Assembly: GCA_017640665.1 (NCBI GenBank)
Contig: JAEPQE010000004.1
Span: 62,001 to 126,000, forward strand
Length of the DNA: 64,000 nt
Origin: Balneolaceae bacterium
GTDB lineage: Bacteria; Bacteroidota; Rhodothermia; Balneolales; Balneolaceae
Direction of reading: 5' to 3'
In this document: positions 1 to 7,920 of the stretch, piece by piece
Layout: each line of letters starts with the position of its first letter
Numbering within the stretch: position 1 is the stretch's first letter
Program-made: the position numbers and the translations under genes
Notes under the pieces: model-generated
The model's input: only the letters and a program-made list of their open reading frames with translations
The model's database searches: none
What the model was told of the DNA's origin: nothing

Positions 1-520
1 CTTCCGCTTTTTTGTTAAAATCATGAGCGTATCCTTTTCCTGATTGAGGAGCTGTATCTCTTCCATCGGTAAAGGCATGTACATACACGTTCTGAATCTC
101 GTGATCTTTGCAAAGCTTGAGCAAAGCAAATAGGTGTTGATTGTCACTATGAACTCCACCTTCAGAAAAAAGACCCATCAAATGAATCTTATTTTTCTTT
201 TTGGCTTGCTCTATTCCTCTTAGAAGTTCTGAATTCTCAAAGAAGCCACCATCACGGATATCTTTGTTTATTTTAGAAAGGGCCTGCCACACAATTCTTC
301 CTGCACCAATATTGAGATGGCCAACTTCAGAATTTCCAAATTGACCGTCAGGAAGCCCTACTTCTTCACCACTTGCTAATAGATGGGTGTGAGGGCAGGA
401 ATTAATTAAAGAGTCGTAGAAAGGTTTTTGCGCCTTGTCGATGGCGCTAACAGAAGGGTCGACAGCTATTCCGAACCCATCTAAAATTACTAAGAGAGCT
501 TTAGATACAGGTTCGGACAT
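1..520 (-). CDS. gpmI: 2,3-bisphosphoglycerate-independent phosphoglycerate mutase, N-terminal part (runs off window)
   Basis: This is the first ~173 residues of the cofactor-independent phosphoglycerate mutase, which interconverts 3- and 2-phosphoglycerate in cytoplasmic glycolysis. The ATG is the reverse complement of 518-520. The phosphatase-like metal and nucleophile motifs are visible: D14 in DGFG, the phosphoserine nucleophile S64 in GNSEVGH, then GGVHSDNQHL and FTDGRD of the inserted transferase domain. The C-terminal two thirds lie beyond base 1, so the gene is cut by the window edge and is not a pseudogene on this evidence. It is read on the same strand as rpsT, which lies 10 bases upstream, so the two may be cotranscribed. 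Identification is firm because several catalytic motifs occur in the family order. Confidence 0.93.
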   Translation of the reverse strand, partial: MSEPVSKALLVILDGFGIAVDPSVSAIDKAQKPFYDSLINSCPHTHLLASGEEVGLPDGQFGNSEVGHLNIGAGRIVWQALSKINKDIRDGGFFENSELLRGIEQAKKKNKIHLMGLFSEGGVHSDNQHLFALLKLCKDHEIQNVYVHAFTDGRDTAPQSGKGYAHDFNKKAE

Positions 521-530
521 AATGCCTTAA

Positions 531-782
531 TTATAAATTGTTGACGTACTTTGTAAGTTGAGCTTTTTTTCTGGCCGCGGTATTTTTATGAACCACACCT
601 TTAACACTCATTCTGTCAATAAATGAAACAGCCTCTTTTAAAGCAGTTTCAGCTTGAGCTTTGTCAGAAGTTGTGAACACTTTTTTTACTAACGTTCTCA
701 TTCTTGAGCGTCTGTTTTTGTTGTGCTCGTTTTTCTTGATGTTCTGACGTGTACGCTTAATTGCGGATTTATTACGTGCCAT
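531..782 (-). CDS. rpsT: 30S ribosomal protein S20
   Basis: An 83-residue, very basic protein of the usual S20 length. It begins MARNKSAIKRTRQNIKKNEH and keeps the family pattern of an N-terminal Lys/Arg helix, a central helix (ALKEAVSFIDRMSVKG) and the late segment VVHKNTAARKKAQLTKYVNNL-like end. S20 binds 16S rRNA at the foot of the small subunit and helps early assembly. It is read divergently from cmk, with a good Bacteroidota promoter in the gap, and the partial gpmI follows 10 bases downstream on the same strand. Confidence 0.96.
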   Translation of the reverse strand: MARNKSAIKRTRQNIKKNEHNKNRRSRMRTLVKKVFTTSDKAQAETALKEAVSFIDRMSVKGVVHKNTAARKKAQLTKYVNNL

Positions 783-832
783 GAATTTTTAACAGTCGAT
801 TGTTCGTTTTTGTCCAATTCTTTCGAAGACCA

Positions 833-864
833 CAAAATTAAGGCTTCCTAAAATCTTAAACAAG
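833..864 (-). promoter_or_regulatory. Bacteroidota-type promoter for rpsT
   Basis: On the minus strand a perfect -7 box TAATTTTG (833-840) is preceded, after 20 bases, by CTTG (861-864), close to the Bacteroidota housekeeping pattern TTTG-N19-TAnnTTTG. The predicted start of transcription is about 825, leaving a ~40-base leader before the rpsT ATG. The call rests on pattern match and position only. Confidence 0.55.
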
Positions 865-911
865 AAATGATTGAATAATTAAAGGAATAAGTTTAATTTA
901 ACTGTTCTGTT

Positions 912-1568
912 ATGATAGTGGTAATTGATGGGCCCGCAGGGTCGGGAAAAAGTTCAACAGCCAGGGCAGTAGCCGGGCGATTAGAAATTCAATTTTTGGA
1001 TTCCGGAGCTTTATACCGAGTAGCGACCTTAATCTACCTAAAGGCAGAAAAGAATAAAGAATTGTTCTTTGAACTCCTGAAAGAAAACAAGATCTCATTT
1101 CACTTTCAAGATGGAACTTTCATTGTGTATTTAAATGATACGAATGTATCGGATGAAATTCGCACTATGGAAGTCTCTGAACATGTAAGTGAAGTAGCAG
1201 CAATGCCTGAAGTCCGGTCTTATGTCAACATACTCATGCATAAAGCAGTTGAGAAAAATGTGTATGTGGCAGATGGTCGTGATTTGGGAACTGCGGTTTT
1301 CCCTGATGCAGCTTTGAAATTTTTCATGGTCGCTGATTTGGAAACACGTGCTCAACGCCGATTGGCAGAACTTCAAGCTAAAGGAAGTACTGCTTCATTG
1401 GAAGAAGTAATGAAAAACATTGCCGCTCGTGACGAGATCGATTCATCCAGAAGTGCTGATCCGCTTAAGCAAGCAGATGATGCCATTGAAATCGATACTT
1501 CTGCACTCAGTTTTGAGGAGCAGGTATCAATTATTTGTGATCAAATTAAACCTTTGATTGCTTCATAA
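912..1568 (+). CDS. cmk: (d)CMP kinase (cytidylate kinase)
   Basis: Phosphorylates CMP and dCMP with ATP in the cytoplasmic pyrimidine nucleotide pathway. The 218-residue length fits bacterial Cmk. The P-loop GPAGSGKSS is at residues 7-15 and the substrate-binding DSGALYR at 30-36. ADGRDLGTAVFPDA follows in the middle, and the C-terminal NMP-kinase signature RDEIDSSRSADPL runs into AIEIDTS. It sits 68 bases before rpsA on the same strand; a cmk-rpsA pair is a widespread bacterial arrangement, so cotranscription is likely. No convincing promoter was found directly upstream. Confidence 0.96.
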   Translation: MIVVIDGPAGSGKSSTARAVAGRLEIQFLDSGALYRVATLIYLKAEKNKELFFELLKENKISFHFQDGTFIVYLNDTNVSDEIRTMEVSEHVSEVAAMPEVRSYVNILMHKAVEKNVYVADGRDLGTAVFPDAALKFFMVADLETRAQRRLAELQAKGSTASLEEVMKNIAARDEIDSSRSADPLKQADDAIEIDTSALSFEEQVSIICDQIKPLIAS

Positions 1569-1636
1569 CTGAAACATTAACCTTATCCCATAATCGAAAG
1601 CCGGTTATGAGGTATCACTTTTAACACATATTTATA

Positions 1637-3682
1637 ATGTCAGAAGACGTAAAAAACGAACAAACCGAACAGGAAGAAGTCGCAACTCAAGAAGTTGTTG
1701 AAGAAACTACCGAAGAAACTGTTGAAGCCGAAGTTGCTGAAACTGAAGAATCCGAAGCTCCTGAAGAGACTACAGAAGAAAAGGAAGAAGAGACTGTAGC
1801 CGAAGAAACTGAAGATGCTGCCAGCGAAGAAGCAGCTAATGAAGAAACACTAACTCACGTATTCAGTGGTGATGTAGAAGGCGAAGTTTATACTTACGAC
1901 CAATTAGAAAGCCCATCCGACGAATATACAGCGGACGAATACAACGAGTTGATGGGTATGTATGAAAATACCCTGAATGAAATTGAAGAAAAGGAAATTG
2001 TAACCGGACGTGTTGTTTCTATAGATGAAAAATACGTTGTAATTGATATCGGATTTAAATCTGAAGGGATCATTGCGGTAAACGAATTTTCCTCATCTGT
2101 TCTGGAAAACATGGGGCCCGGCGATGAAGTGGATGTATTCCTTGATCGTGTTGAAGACAAGGAAGGTCAGCTTATTCTTTCCAGAAGAAAAGCAGACATC
2201 CTGCAAGCTTGGGAGAAAATTGAAGCTGCTCACGAAACTCAGGAAGTTGTTGAGGGGCTTATCAAACGCAGAATTAAAGGTGGAATGGTTGTTGACCTCT
2301 TTGGAATTGATGCTTTCTTACCTGGTTCGCAAATCGATGTACGCCCTGTACGTGATTTTGATGCTTATGTGAACAAGACTATGGAGTTTGCCGTAGTTAA
2401 ATTGAACATGGCTGCAGAAAACGTAGTTGTTTCTCACCGTGCGCTTATCGAGTCTGATCTTGAAGAGCAAAGAGAGCAAATTCTTGACACGATCGAATCA
2501 GGTCAGGTTCTCGAAGGTGCAGTTAAAAATATTACCGACTTCGGTGTGTTCATCGATCTTGGTGGTGTTGATGGACTTCTTCACATTACTGACCTATCCT
2601 GGGGACGTGTTGACAACCCGAACGAAATCGTTCAACTGGATCAACGCCTGAACGTTGCCGTTATTGATTTTGATGAGCGTAGCAAGCGTGTTTCTCTTGG
2701 ATTGAAGCAATTACAACCACACCCATGGGAAAGCATTCAGGAAAAATATCCTGAAAGCATGAAAGTTCAGGGACGTGTTGTTTCAATCGCTGATTATGGC
2801 GCGTTTATCGAGCTTGAAAAAGGTGTTGAAGGATTGATCCACATCTCTGAAATGAGCTGGACTCAACATATTAAGCACCCATCTCAATTAGTTGAGAAAG
2901 ACGATGTGGTAGAATGTATTGTATTGAACATCAACGAAGATGAGAAGAAAATTTCTCTTGGTGTTAAGCAACTTACTAAAGATCCATGGGCTGACATCCT
3001 TGAAAGATTCCCAATCGGGTCTAAGCACAAAGGTATTGTTCGCAACCTGACAAACTTTGGTGTTTTTGTTGAGCTGGAACCGGGTATCGATGGATTGATT
3101 CACGTATCTGACCTTAGCTGGGAAGATAAAGTGGAGCATCCAAACGAAGTAGTTTCTAAAGATCAGGAAATCGATGTGGTTATTCTTGGTGTTGATTTCG
3201 ACAACCGTCGAATCACATTAGGTCATAAGCAGGTTCTTGAGAATCCTTGGGAACAATATGCTCGTGAGTACGCTCCTGGTACCGAAGTTAAAGGTGAAGT
3301 TGTTAAAGTAACCGATCGTGGTGCTTTTGTGAAATTACCTCTTGGTGTAGAAGCATTCCTTAACCTGACGAAAGCAGTTGAGCCTGAGTTCAAAGAAGGA
3401 CAGGAAGTAGAAGCATTCATCTTTAAGTTTGATGAAGCCGGAAAGTCAATTGACTTAAGTCAGCTTGATTCAGATCAGAAGAAAGCCAAAACGGTTAAAA
3501 AGAAAGCAGACAAGAAAGCCAATATGGAAACAGGCGCACCTACTTTAGGTGAGATGTCCGGTCTTGGTGCTTTGAAAGAAAAAATGGAAGCGGAAGAAAA
3601 AGCCGCTGCTGAAGAAGCTTCAAAAAAATCAGCTAAGAAAGCTGAAGCAAAGAAAGAAGAAGAAGCTTCTGAAGAAGAGTAA
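1637..3682 (+). CDS. rpsA: 30S ribosomal protein S1, six S1 domains with acidic N-terminal extension
   Basis: S1 binds mRNA at the small-subunit platform and promotes initiation. The 681 residues are longer than the ~557 of E. coli S1. About 90 extra N-terminal residues are almost entirely Glu, Thr, Ala and Val, and the C-terminal ~70 residues alternate Lys- and Glu-rich stretches. Between them six S1/OB repeats are recognisable, starting near residues 118, 205, 290, 377, 462 and 549. Repeats 3-5 are most alike (GVFIDLGGVDGLLHITDLSW, GAFIELEKGVEGLIHISEMSW-type, GVFVELEPGIDGLIHVSDLSW). The gene follows cmk and ends at an obvious terminator. The acidic extension is real coding sequence in frame with the repeats. 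Confidence 0.96.
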   Translation: MSEDVKNEQTEQEEVATQEVVEETTEETVEAEVAETEESEAPEETTEEKEEETVAEETEDAASEEAANEETLTHVFSGDVEGEVYTYDQLESPSDEYTADEYNELMGMYENTLNEIEEKEIVTGRVVSIDEKYVVIDIGFKSEGIIAVNEFSSSVLENMGPGDEVDVFLDRVEDKEGQLILSRRKADILQAWEKIEAAHETQEVVEGLIKRRIKGGMVVDLFGIDAFLPGSQIDVRPVRDFDAYVNKTMEFAVVKLNMAAENVVVSHRALIESDLEEQREQILDTIESGQVLEGAVKNITDFGVFIDLGGVDGLLHITDLSWGRVDNPNEIVQLDQRLNVAVIDFDERSKRVSLGLKQLQPHPWESIQEKYPESMKVQGRVVSIADYGAFIELEKGVEGLIHISEMSWTQHIKHPSQLVEKDDVVECIVLNINEDEKKISLGVKQLTKDPWADILERFPIGSKHKGIVRNLTNFGVFVELEPGIDGLIHVSDLSWEDKVEHPNEVVSKDQEIDVVILGVDFDNRRITLGHKQVLENPWEQYAREYAPGTEVKGEVVKVTDRGAFVKLPLGVEAFLNLTKAVEPEFKEGQEVEAFIFKFDEAGKSIDLSQLDSDQKKAKTVKKKADKKANMETGAPTLGEMSGLGALKEKMEAEEKAAAEEASKKSAKKAEAKKEEEASEEE

Positions 3683-3705
3683 ACGCTTACTTTTCTGAAA
3701 AAATT

Positions 3706-3739
3706 AAAGCCCCATACTAGCAAGTGTGGGGCTTTTTTT
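3706..3739 (+). terminator. Rho-independent terminator after rpsA
   Basis: AAAGCCCCATAC (3706-3717) pairs with GTGTGGGGCTTT over a 12-bp stem with one G-T wobble, around a six-base loop. It is followed by an uninterrupted T run to 3739. It ends the cmk-rpsA transcription unit. Confidence 0.9.
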
Positions 3740-3748
3740 ATTCACCCA

Positions 3749-3776
3749 TCGTCAGCCGAGACAAGTTCAGAATGAC
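3749..3776 (-). repeat. Possible fragment of a dispersed intergenic repeat
   Basis: Read on the minus strand, this stretch is GTCATTCTGAACTTGTCTCG followed by GCTGACGA. It resembles the start of short dispersed intergenic repeats I associate with Bacteroidota genomes (CGTCATTCTGAACTTGTTTC-like). Only one copy is in the window, so the repeat status is inference. The rest of 3740-3913 holds nothing else recognisable. Confidence 0.3.
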
Positions 3777-3913
3777 CTGCTTTTCATTTAAATAATGTAT
3801 TACAGACTTTCTGAACACTGGTCATTTATTTATCTTCAATTCGAGAACTTAAAGCAGTCAAATGGATAGGAAAAGGTAGATCTGGTTAGAATGAAAAGGA
3901 GTTCTCAGATAAT

Positions 3914-4162
3914 CTATTTCAAATAAAAAAACACCGTCTTATTAACGGAGTCCTTCCGGCTTTTTACTTTTTTCCCGGTCTCTCTGTTAAATGCATAGAC
4001 AACATTGCGTGCTGAACTCAGCTCTTTTTCGTTCGAGTACTTGACCTGAATAGCATCTCCACCTGATTTTAATTTGCCTAACGCATCAAGAAGTGGAGCA
4101 TACTTCGAGCTTTTCTTTCTGGAACTCGAGATTTCATCCCGTGGAACCATTTTTATCTTCAT
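3914..4162 (-). CDS. Small basic hypothetical protein
   Basis: An 82-residue protein I do not recognise. It is rich in Lys, Arg and Ser (SSSRKKSSKYAPLLDALGKL near the start, ETGKKVKSRKDSVNKTVFFY near the end) and has no signal peptide or membrane segment. The mix of a basic start, an amphipathic DALGKLKSG helix and a strand-like IQVKYSNEKELSSARNVVYAF would suit a small nucleic-acid-binding fold, but no motif proves this. It stands alone between the rpsA terminator region and the MoxR gene. A second in-frame ATG lies four codons in. The ordinary composition and lack of any competing frame favour a real gene. Confidence 0.6.
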   Translation of the reverse strand: MKIKMVPRDEISSSRKKSSKYAPLLDALGKLKSGGDAIQVKYSNEKELSSARNVVYAFNRETGKKVKSRKDSVNKTVFFYLK

Positions 4163-4240
4163 AATATTATGAACTTAATTGATACCTGATTAAGTACAAT
4201 TAATGAAATTTTAACTATGAAAAGCAATTAGAAAAAAATT

Positions 4241-5242
4241 CTAAGGAACCTGAACGCTGGACATGATTTTTTCTACAATATCTTCCGAAGAAATATCTTC
4301 TGCCTCTGCTTCAAAAGTTGGGATTATTCTGTGCCTTAATACATCCATAGCAATAGTGCGCACATCTTCCGGAGTAACATAAGCCCGATGCTCCATAAAA
4401 GCCTGAGCACGAGCAGCTAGATTAAGATTGATGGTAGCTCTAGGAGAGCCCCCAAACCCAATTAAATCAACTAAATCATCTAACCCATAATTTTTTGGTT
4501 TTCGGGTAGCGAACACAAGATCGACAATGTATTTTTCTACTTTTTCGTCCATATAAATTTCGTTCACAACTTTACGGGCATCTAAAATTGTTTCTGGCTT
4601 AACAACCGGGCTAAGTTCTGTTTTTGGACCAGTTTTTGCCATTCTTCTCATGATCTCCATCTCCTCAGTTTCAGTTGGATAATCAATATTTAACTTCAAC
4701 ATAAACCGATCTACCTGTGCTTCAGGGAGAGGGTAAGTCCCTTCCTGTTCAACCGGGTTTTGAGTGGCAAGAACAAGAAAAGGTTCGTCCAGTTTAAAAG
4801 TGTCTTCGCCAATGGTTACCTGTTTCTCCTGCATTGCTTCCAGTAAAGCACTCTGCACTTTTGCCGGAGATCGATTGATTTCATCGGCCAGGATAATATT
4901 AGCAAAAATAGGACCTTTCTTAACGAAGAAATCACCTTCTTTCTGGTTATAAATAAGTGTACCAATCAAATCAGCCGGCAATAAATCCGGTGTAAACTGA
5001 ATTCGCTGGAAATCTGTACTAATCACTTTTGCGAGTGAAGAAACCGTTAAGGTCTTAGCTAGTCCCGGAACTCCTTCAAGCAAAACGTGCCCATTAGTAA
5101 GTAATCCAACAAGTAACCGGTCAATCATATACGTTTGACCAATAATAACTTTGTTTAATTCACCTCGGATGTCTTCAATAAATGCGCTGTGTTTTTCAAT
5201 TTTTTCCGCCAACACGTTCATATCAATTGCTTGTTCACTCAT
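4241..5242 (-). CDS. MoxR family AAA+ ATPase
   Basis: A 333-residue AAA+ protein of the MoxR/RavA clade, chaperone-like ATPases that usually help assemble or activate partner proteins carrying VWA domains. Walker A is EGVPGLAKT near residue 57. Walker B and the following conserved block read ADEINRSPAKVQSALLEAMQ. Sensor 1 is TQNPVEQEGTYPLPEAQ, with the arginine-finger region VDRFMLKL after it, and the C-terminal lid carries GGSPRATINL. MoxR genes normally lead an operon with DUF58 and VWA genes. Here the next gene downstream on the strand is an unrelated small protein, so the ATPase looks unlinked from its usual partners. A VWA protein does occur at 47567-48679 but is of a different type. Confidence 0.93.
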   Translation of the reverse strand: MSEQAIDMNVLAEKIEKHSAFIEDIRGELNKVIIGQTYMIDRLLVGLLTNGHVLLEGVPGLAKTLTVSSLAKVISTDFQRIQFTPDLLPADLIGTLIYNQKEGDFFVKKGPIFANIILADEINRSPAKVQSALLEAMQEKQVTIGEDTFKLDEPFLVLATQNPVEQEGTYPLPEAQVDRFMLKLNIDYPTETEEMEIMRRMAKTGPKTELSPVVKPETILDARKVVNEIYMDEKVEKYIVDLVFATRKPKNYGLDDLVDLIGFGGSPRATINLNLAARAQAFMEHRAYVTPEDVRTIAMDVLRHRIIPTFEAEAEDISSEDIVEKIMSSVQVP

Positions 5243-5333
5243 TTTCTAAAATCAATGTTATTATTTGAATGTGATATACTTAATTTCTGGTTCTATTCAG
5301 AAACCTAAAATATAATACTTGGCAGTTTAACAC

Positions 5334-6140
5334 ATGGACATTTTACAATCTTTTTTACTGGGGCTTATTCAGGGACTTACAGAATTCCTTCCTATTAGCA
5401 GTTCCGGTCATTTGGCCTTAGGTCGATTCTTCCTTGGGGCTGATACTGAGGTTGGGATTACATTCGAGGTGGTTGTTCATTTTGGTACACTGTGTAGTAT
5501 TGTGATTTACTACAAAAAAGAATTAGCAGATTTGATTAAAGCTGGATTTAGTTTTCTTGGCGCTCCATCAGAAAAGAAAGATGATCCTCAGGTTAAAATC
5601 ATATTTTTCATTCTTGTGAGCATGATTCCGGCTCTGATAGTAGGTTTTACTTTGAAAGACTATGTGGAAGAAATTTTCATGACTCCTGTTTTGGTATGCG
5701 GCATGTTGATTGTCACCGGATTCATTTTATTTATGACGAAGTTTACCAAAGACCCGGAAGGGGAGGTTACGCTTGGAAAGAGTTTTCTGATTGGTATTTC
5801 ACAAGCGTTTGCTATGATTCCTGGAATCAGCCGTTCAGGCTCAACTATCTCTACAGCGCTTTACTTGGGAATTAAGCGAGAGGATGCAGCTAATTTTTCT
5901 TTTTTGATGGTGATTCCGGTAATTGCAGGTGCCATGCTTTTGCAAATGGGAGAAGCTGTAGAAGCTGGAATCGATAGCTCAGAAATAATCAGCTTAGCAG
6001 TGGGCTTTTTCACCGCTTTTATTTCAGGATACTTTGCTTTGAAGTATTTGATCATCATCCTTAAGAAAAAAGGGTTTCACTATTTTGCTTATTACTGTTG
6101 GATTGTTGGTGCAGTAGGGCTCGGCTACTTTTTGATTTAA
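5334..6140 (+). CDS. uppP: Undecaprenyl-diphosphatase
   Basis: Integral membrane phosphatase (BacA/UppP family) that dephosphorylates undecaprenyl diphosphate and so recycles the lipid carrier for peptidoglycan and surface glycans; it also gives bacitracin tolerance. The 268-residue length is typical. Both signature blocks are present: the glutamate-rich motif QGLTE at residues 13-17 followed by FLPISSSGHL, and PGISRSGST in the second half. The rest is hydrophobic enough for about eight membrane segments. It is divergent from the MoxR gene, with a 91-base gap. The matching synthase, uppS, is also in this window at 42539-43360. Confidence 0.95.
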   Translation: MDILQSFLLGLIQGLTEFLPISSSGHLALGRFFLGADTEVGITFEVVVHFGTLCSIVIYYKKELADLIKAGFSFLGAPSEKKDDPQVKIIFFILVSMIPALIVGFTLKDYVEEIFMTPVLVCGMLIVTGFILFMTKFTKDPEGEVTLGKSFLIGISQAFAMIPGISRSGSTISTALYLGIKREDAANFSFLMVIPVIAGAMLLQMGEAVEAGIDSSEIISLAVGFFTAFISGYFALKYLIIILKKKGFHYFAYYCWIVGAVGLGYFLI

Positions 6141-6152
6141 ATTAATTTTGCT

Positions 6153-6746
6153 ATGAAATACTTATCCCTGCTTTTCTCATTATGCATTTTGAGTTCGTTT
6201 AATATCTATGCTCAGCACCAGAATCATACCTCGGAATATGCCGGGCAAGAGCATCGCGAGATCAAGAGTCTTTCGGAAGAAGATATAACTCAGCTTAAAG
6301 CAGGAAAGGGATGGGGGCTGGCAAAGGCTGCTGAACTGAATGGCGTTCCGGGACCCTCTCATATTTTAGAAATGGCTTCTGAAATCGATTTATCTGATAC
6401 TCAGTATGAACAAATACAATCGATCTTTGATGAGATGCAGCAACAGGCAATTAGTTTGGGAGAGAAGTTTATATCAAAAGAAAAGGAACTAAATAGTGCC
6501 TTTAAGGAGGGAGAAATCAATCCGGAAAGATTGAGAGAATTGACCTCAGAGATTGGGCTTATCCGAGGAGAATTAACCTTTACTCATCTTCAGGCTCATT
6601 TGAAATCTGCGGAAGTATTATCAGATGAACAAATCAAAATGTACAATACGTTGAGGGGATATGATCTGACTAGTGATCCATGCTCAGAAGTTCCCGAAGG
6701 TCATGATCCGGAAATGTGGAAACAGCATAACAATTGTTCCCGATAA
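6153..6746 (+). CDS. Spy/CpxP-like periplasmic protein (heavy-metal resistance/LTxxQ family)
   Basis: A 197-residue exported protein: MKYLSLLFSLCILSSFNIYA is a signal peptide, and a His-rich stretch (QHQNHTSEYAGQEH) follows cleavage. The remainder is predicted helical, with a degenerate LTxxQ-type motif (LSDTQYEQIQSIFDEM) and a second copy near the end (LSDEQIKMYNTLRGYD). This pattern is that of Spy, CpxP, ZraP and CnrX-type periplasmic chaperones or metal sensors. It lies 12 bases after uppP and is probably cotranscribed. The His residues near the mature start could bind metal, but that is inference. Two C-terminal cysteines (DPCSEV and NNCSR) could form a disulfide. Confidence 0.75.
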   Translation: MKYLSLLFSLCILSSFNIYAQHQNHTSEYAGQEHREIKSLSEEDITQLKAGKGWGLAKAAELNGVPGPSHILEMASEIDLSDTQYEQIQSIFDEMQQQAISLGEKFISKEKELNSAFKEGEINPERLRELTSEIGLIRGELTFTHLQAHLKSAEVLSDEQIKMYNTLRGYDLTSDPCSEVPEGHDPEMWKQHNNCSR

Positions 6747-6748
6747 AT

Positions 6749-7873
6749 TTACTTGTCATATTTAATTTCATACCCTTCACCCCGCCAGCGAATCTTTGAA
6801 TCAAAGAGTAAGCTTATGGGAAGCCAGACCATAGTGAGAGTACCATAAAGCCATTGTATGGGAAGGTATCTGAATAAATGTGTTTTCTTTAGCAAAATCC
6901 TTTTTTCTGCAAGGATGAAAGCGTCGCCAAGAAGTCTGATCAATACAATTGAAATGGTTGCTTCTAAGGCATAAAACCATCCTGTAATTTGAAAAAAGGA
7001 ATAAGCTGTTAAATAGCTAAAAGCCAGAATCAAAGGGATTCCATATTTCCAACCTCCCTCAAATCCACCGCCCAGCCATCGTCGTTGCTGGCTCCATAAA
7101 TGTTTTAGTGAAGGCACCGGATTTAGTAAAATAGTAGTCTCAGGTGTAACGTAGGATCTGAAATTATAAGACGAGGATTCAACCATCCTAAAGAGTGCAA
7201 GATCTTCAGCAACATCGAAAGCAACGTTTTCAAGTCCTCCTTTGTCTTCATAGATGCTCCTTCTGATTCCCATATTAGGACCAACGCAAATAAAAGAAGC
7301 GCCCCATCCGGCCATCCCGAAAGCAAATGGAAGAGTGTACCCCCAACTAATTCGCTCAAAGATTCCAATTAAAGAAGACGGTTTTACACTTAACATGCCG
7401 CCAATCATCCCGGTATTCTTATCTACCCGGGAAAGCATGTGCCGAGCCCAAAGAGGCGGTACTTCTCCGTCTGCATCTGTGATTAAAATCCATTCACTCT
7501 GAGAATTTTTAATACCCCAGGAAATTCCTCTTGCCTTTGCCTTCAAGCCAACTTCCGGAGCATTTTCCGTGGTAAGAGAAATAAAATGAGGATTTCGTTG
7601 CGCTGCATTTTCGATAATAGCGCCGGTTTGGTCAGTACTTTTATCGTCTACCAGAACGATCTGGAGTTTTTCTTTCGGATAGTCCAGTTTTTCAAGTGAT
7701 ACTATACATTTTGGTAGGTCAATTTCTTCATTTTTTGCAGAAATAATTACCGAAACAGTAGGTAGTTCTTCATCTTTAGCACTATAAGATTTTGGGAGCC
7801 TGAACATCCCTAAAGTCACCAAAACTAAAATTATATATATCCCACCGATTGAAAGAATGACGATATCAAGCAT
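6749..7873 (-). CDS. Membrane glycosyltransferase family 2
   Basis: A 374-residue inner-membrane enzyme with one N-terminal membrane segment, a cytoplasmic GT-A domain and about three C-terminal segments. The GT2 motifs are in order: VSVIISAKNEEIDLP, LVDDKSTDQT, the metal-binding DADGEVPP (DxD type), the acceptor-side VAEDLALF (ED motif) and QQRRW, the QxxRW of processive-type transferases. It therefore most likely transfers a sugar from a nucleotide donor to a lipid or growing glycan. The substrate cannot be told. It converges on the Spy-like gene with two bases between the stop codons. Downstream architecture gives no pathway clue. Confidence 0.88.
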   Translation of the reverse strand: MLDIVILSIGGIYIILVLVTLGMFRLPKSYSAKDEELPTVSVIISAKNEEIDLPKCIVSLEKLDYPKEKLQIVLVDDKSTDQTGAIIENAAQRNPHFISLTTENAPEVGLKAKARGISWGIKNSQSEWILITDADGEVPPLWARHMLSRVDKNTGMIGGMLSVKPSSLIGIFERISWGYTLPFAFGMAGWGASFICVGPNMGIRRSIYEDKGGLENVAFDVAEDLALFRMVESSSYNFRSYVTPETTILLNPVPSLKHLWSQQRRWLGGGFEGGWKYGIPLILAFSYLTAYSFFQITGWFYALEATISIVLIRLLGDAFILAEKRILLKKTHLFRYLPIQWLYGTLTMVWLPISLLFDSKIRWRGEGYEIKYDK

Positions 7874-7920
7874 TTAATACAACTTATGTTATGCTGTTGA
7901 AATTATCCTGACCAAAGATA

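Noticed and set aside
1615-1636. TTTAACACAT just before rpsA, also seen before uppP (5325) and the nuclease gene (33013), as a shared regulatory box.
   Set aside because: The distance to the start codon differs in each case and the sequence is A/T-rich, so three matches could be chance.
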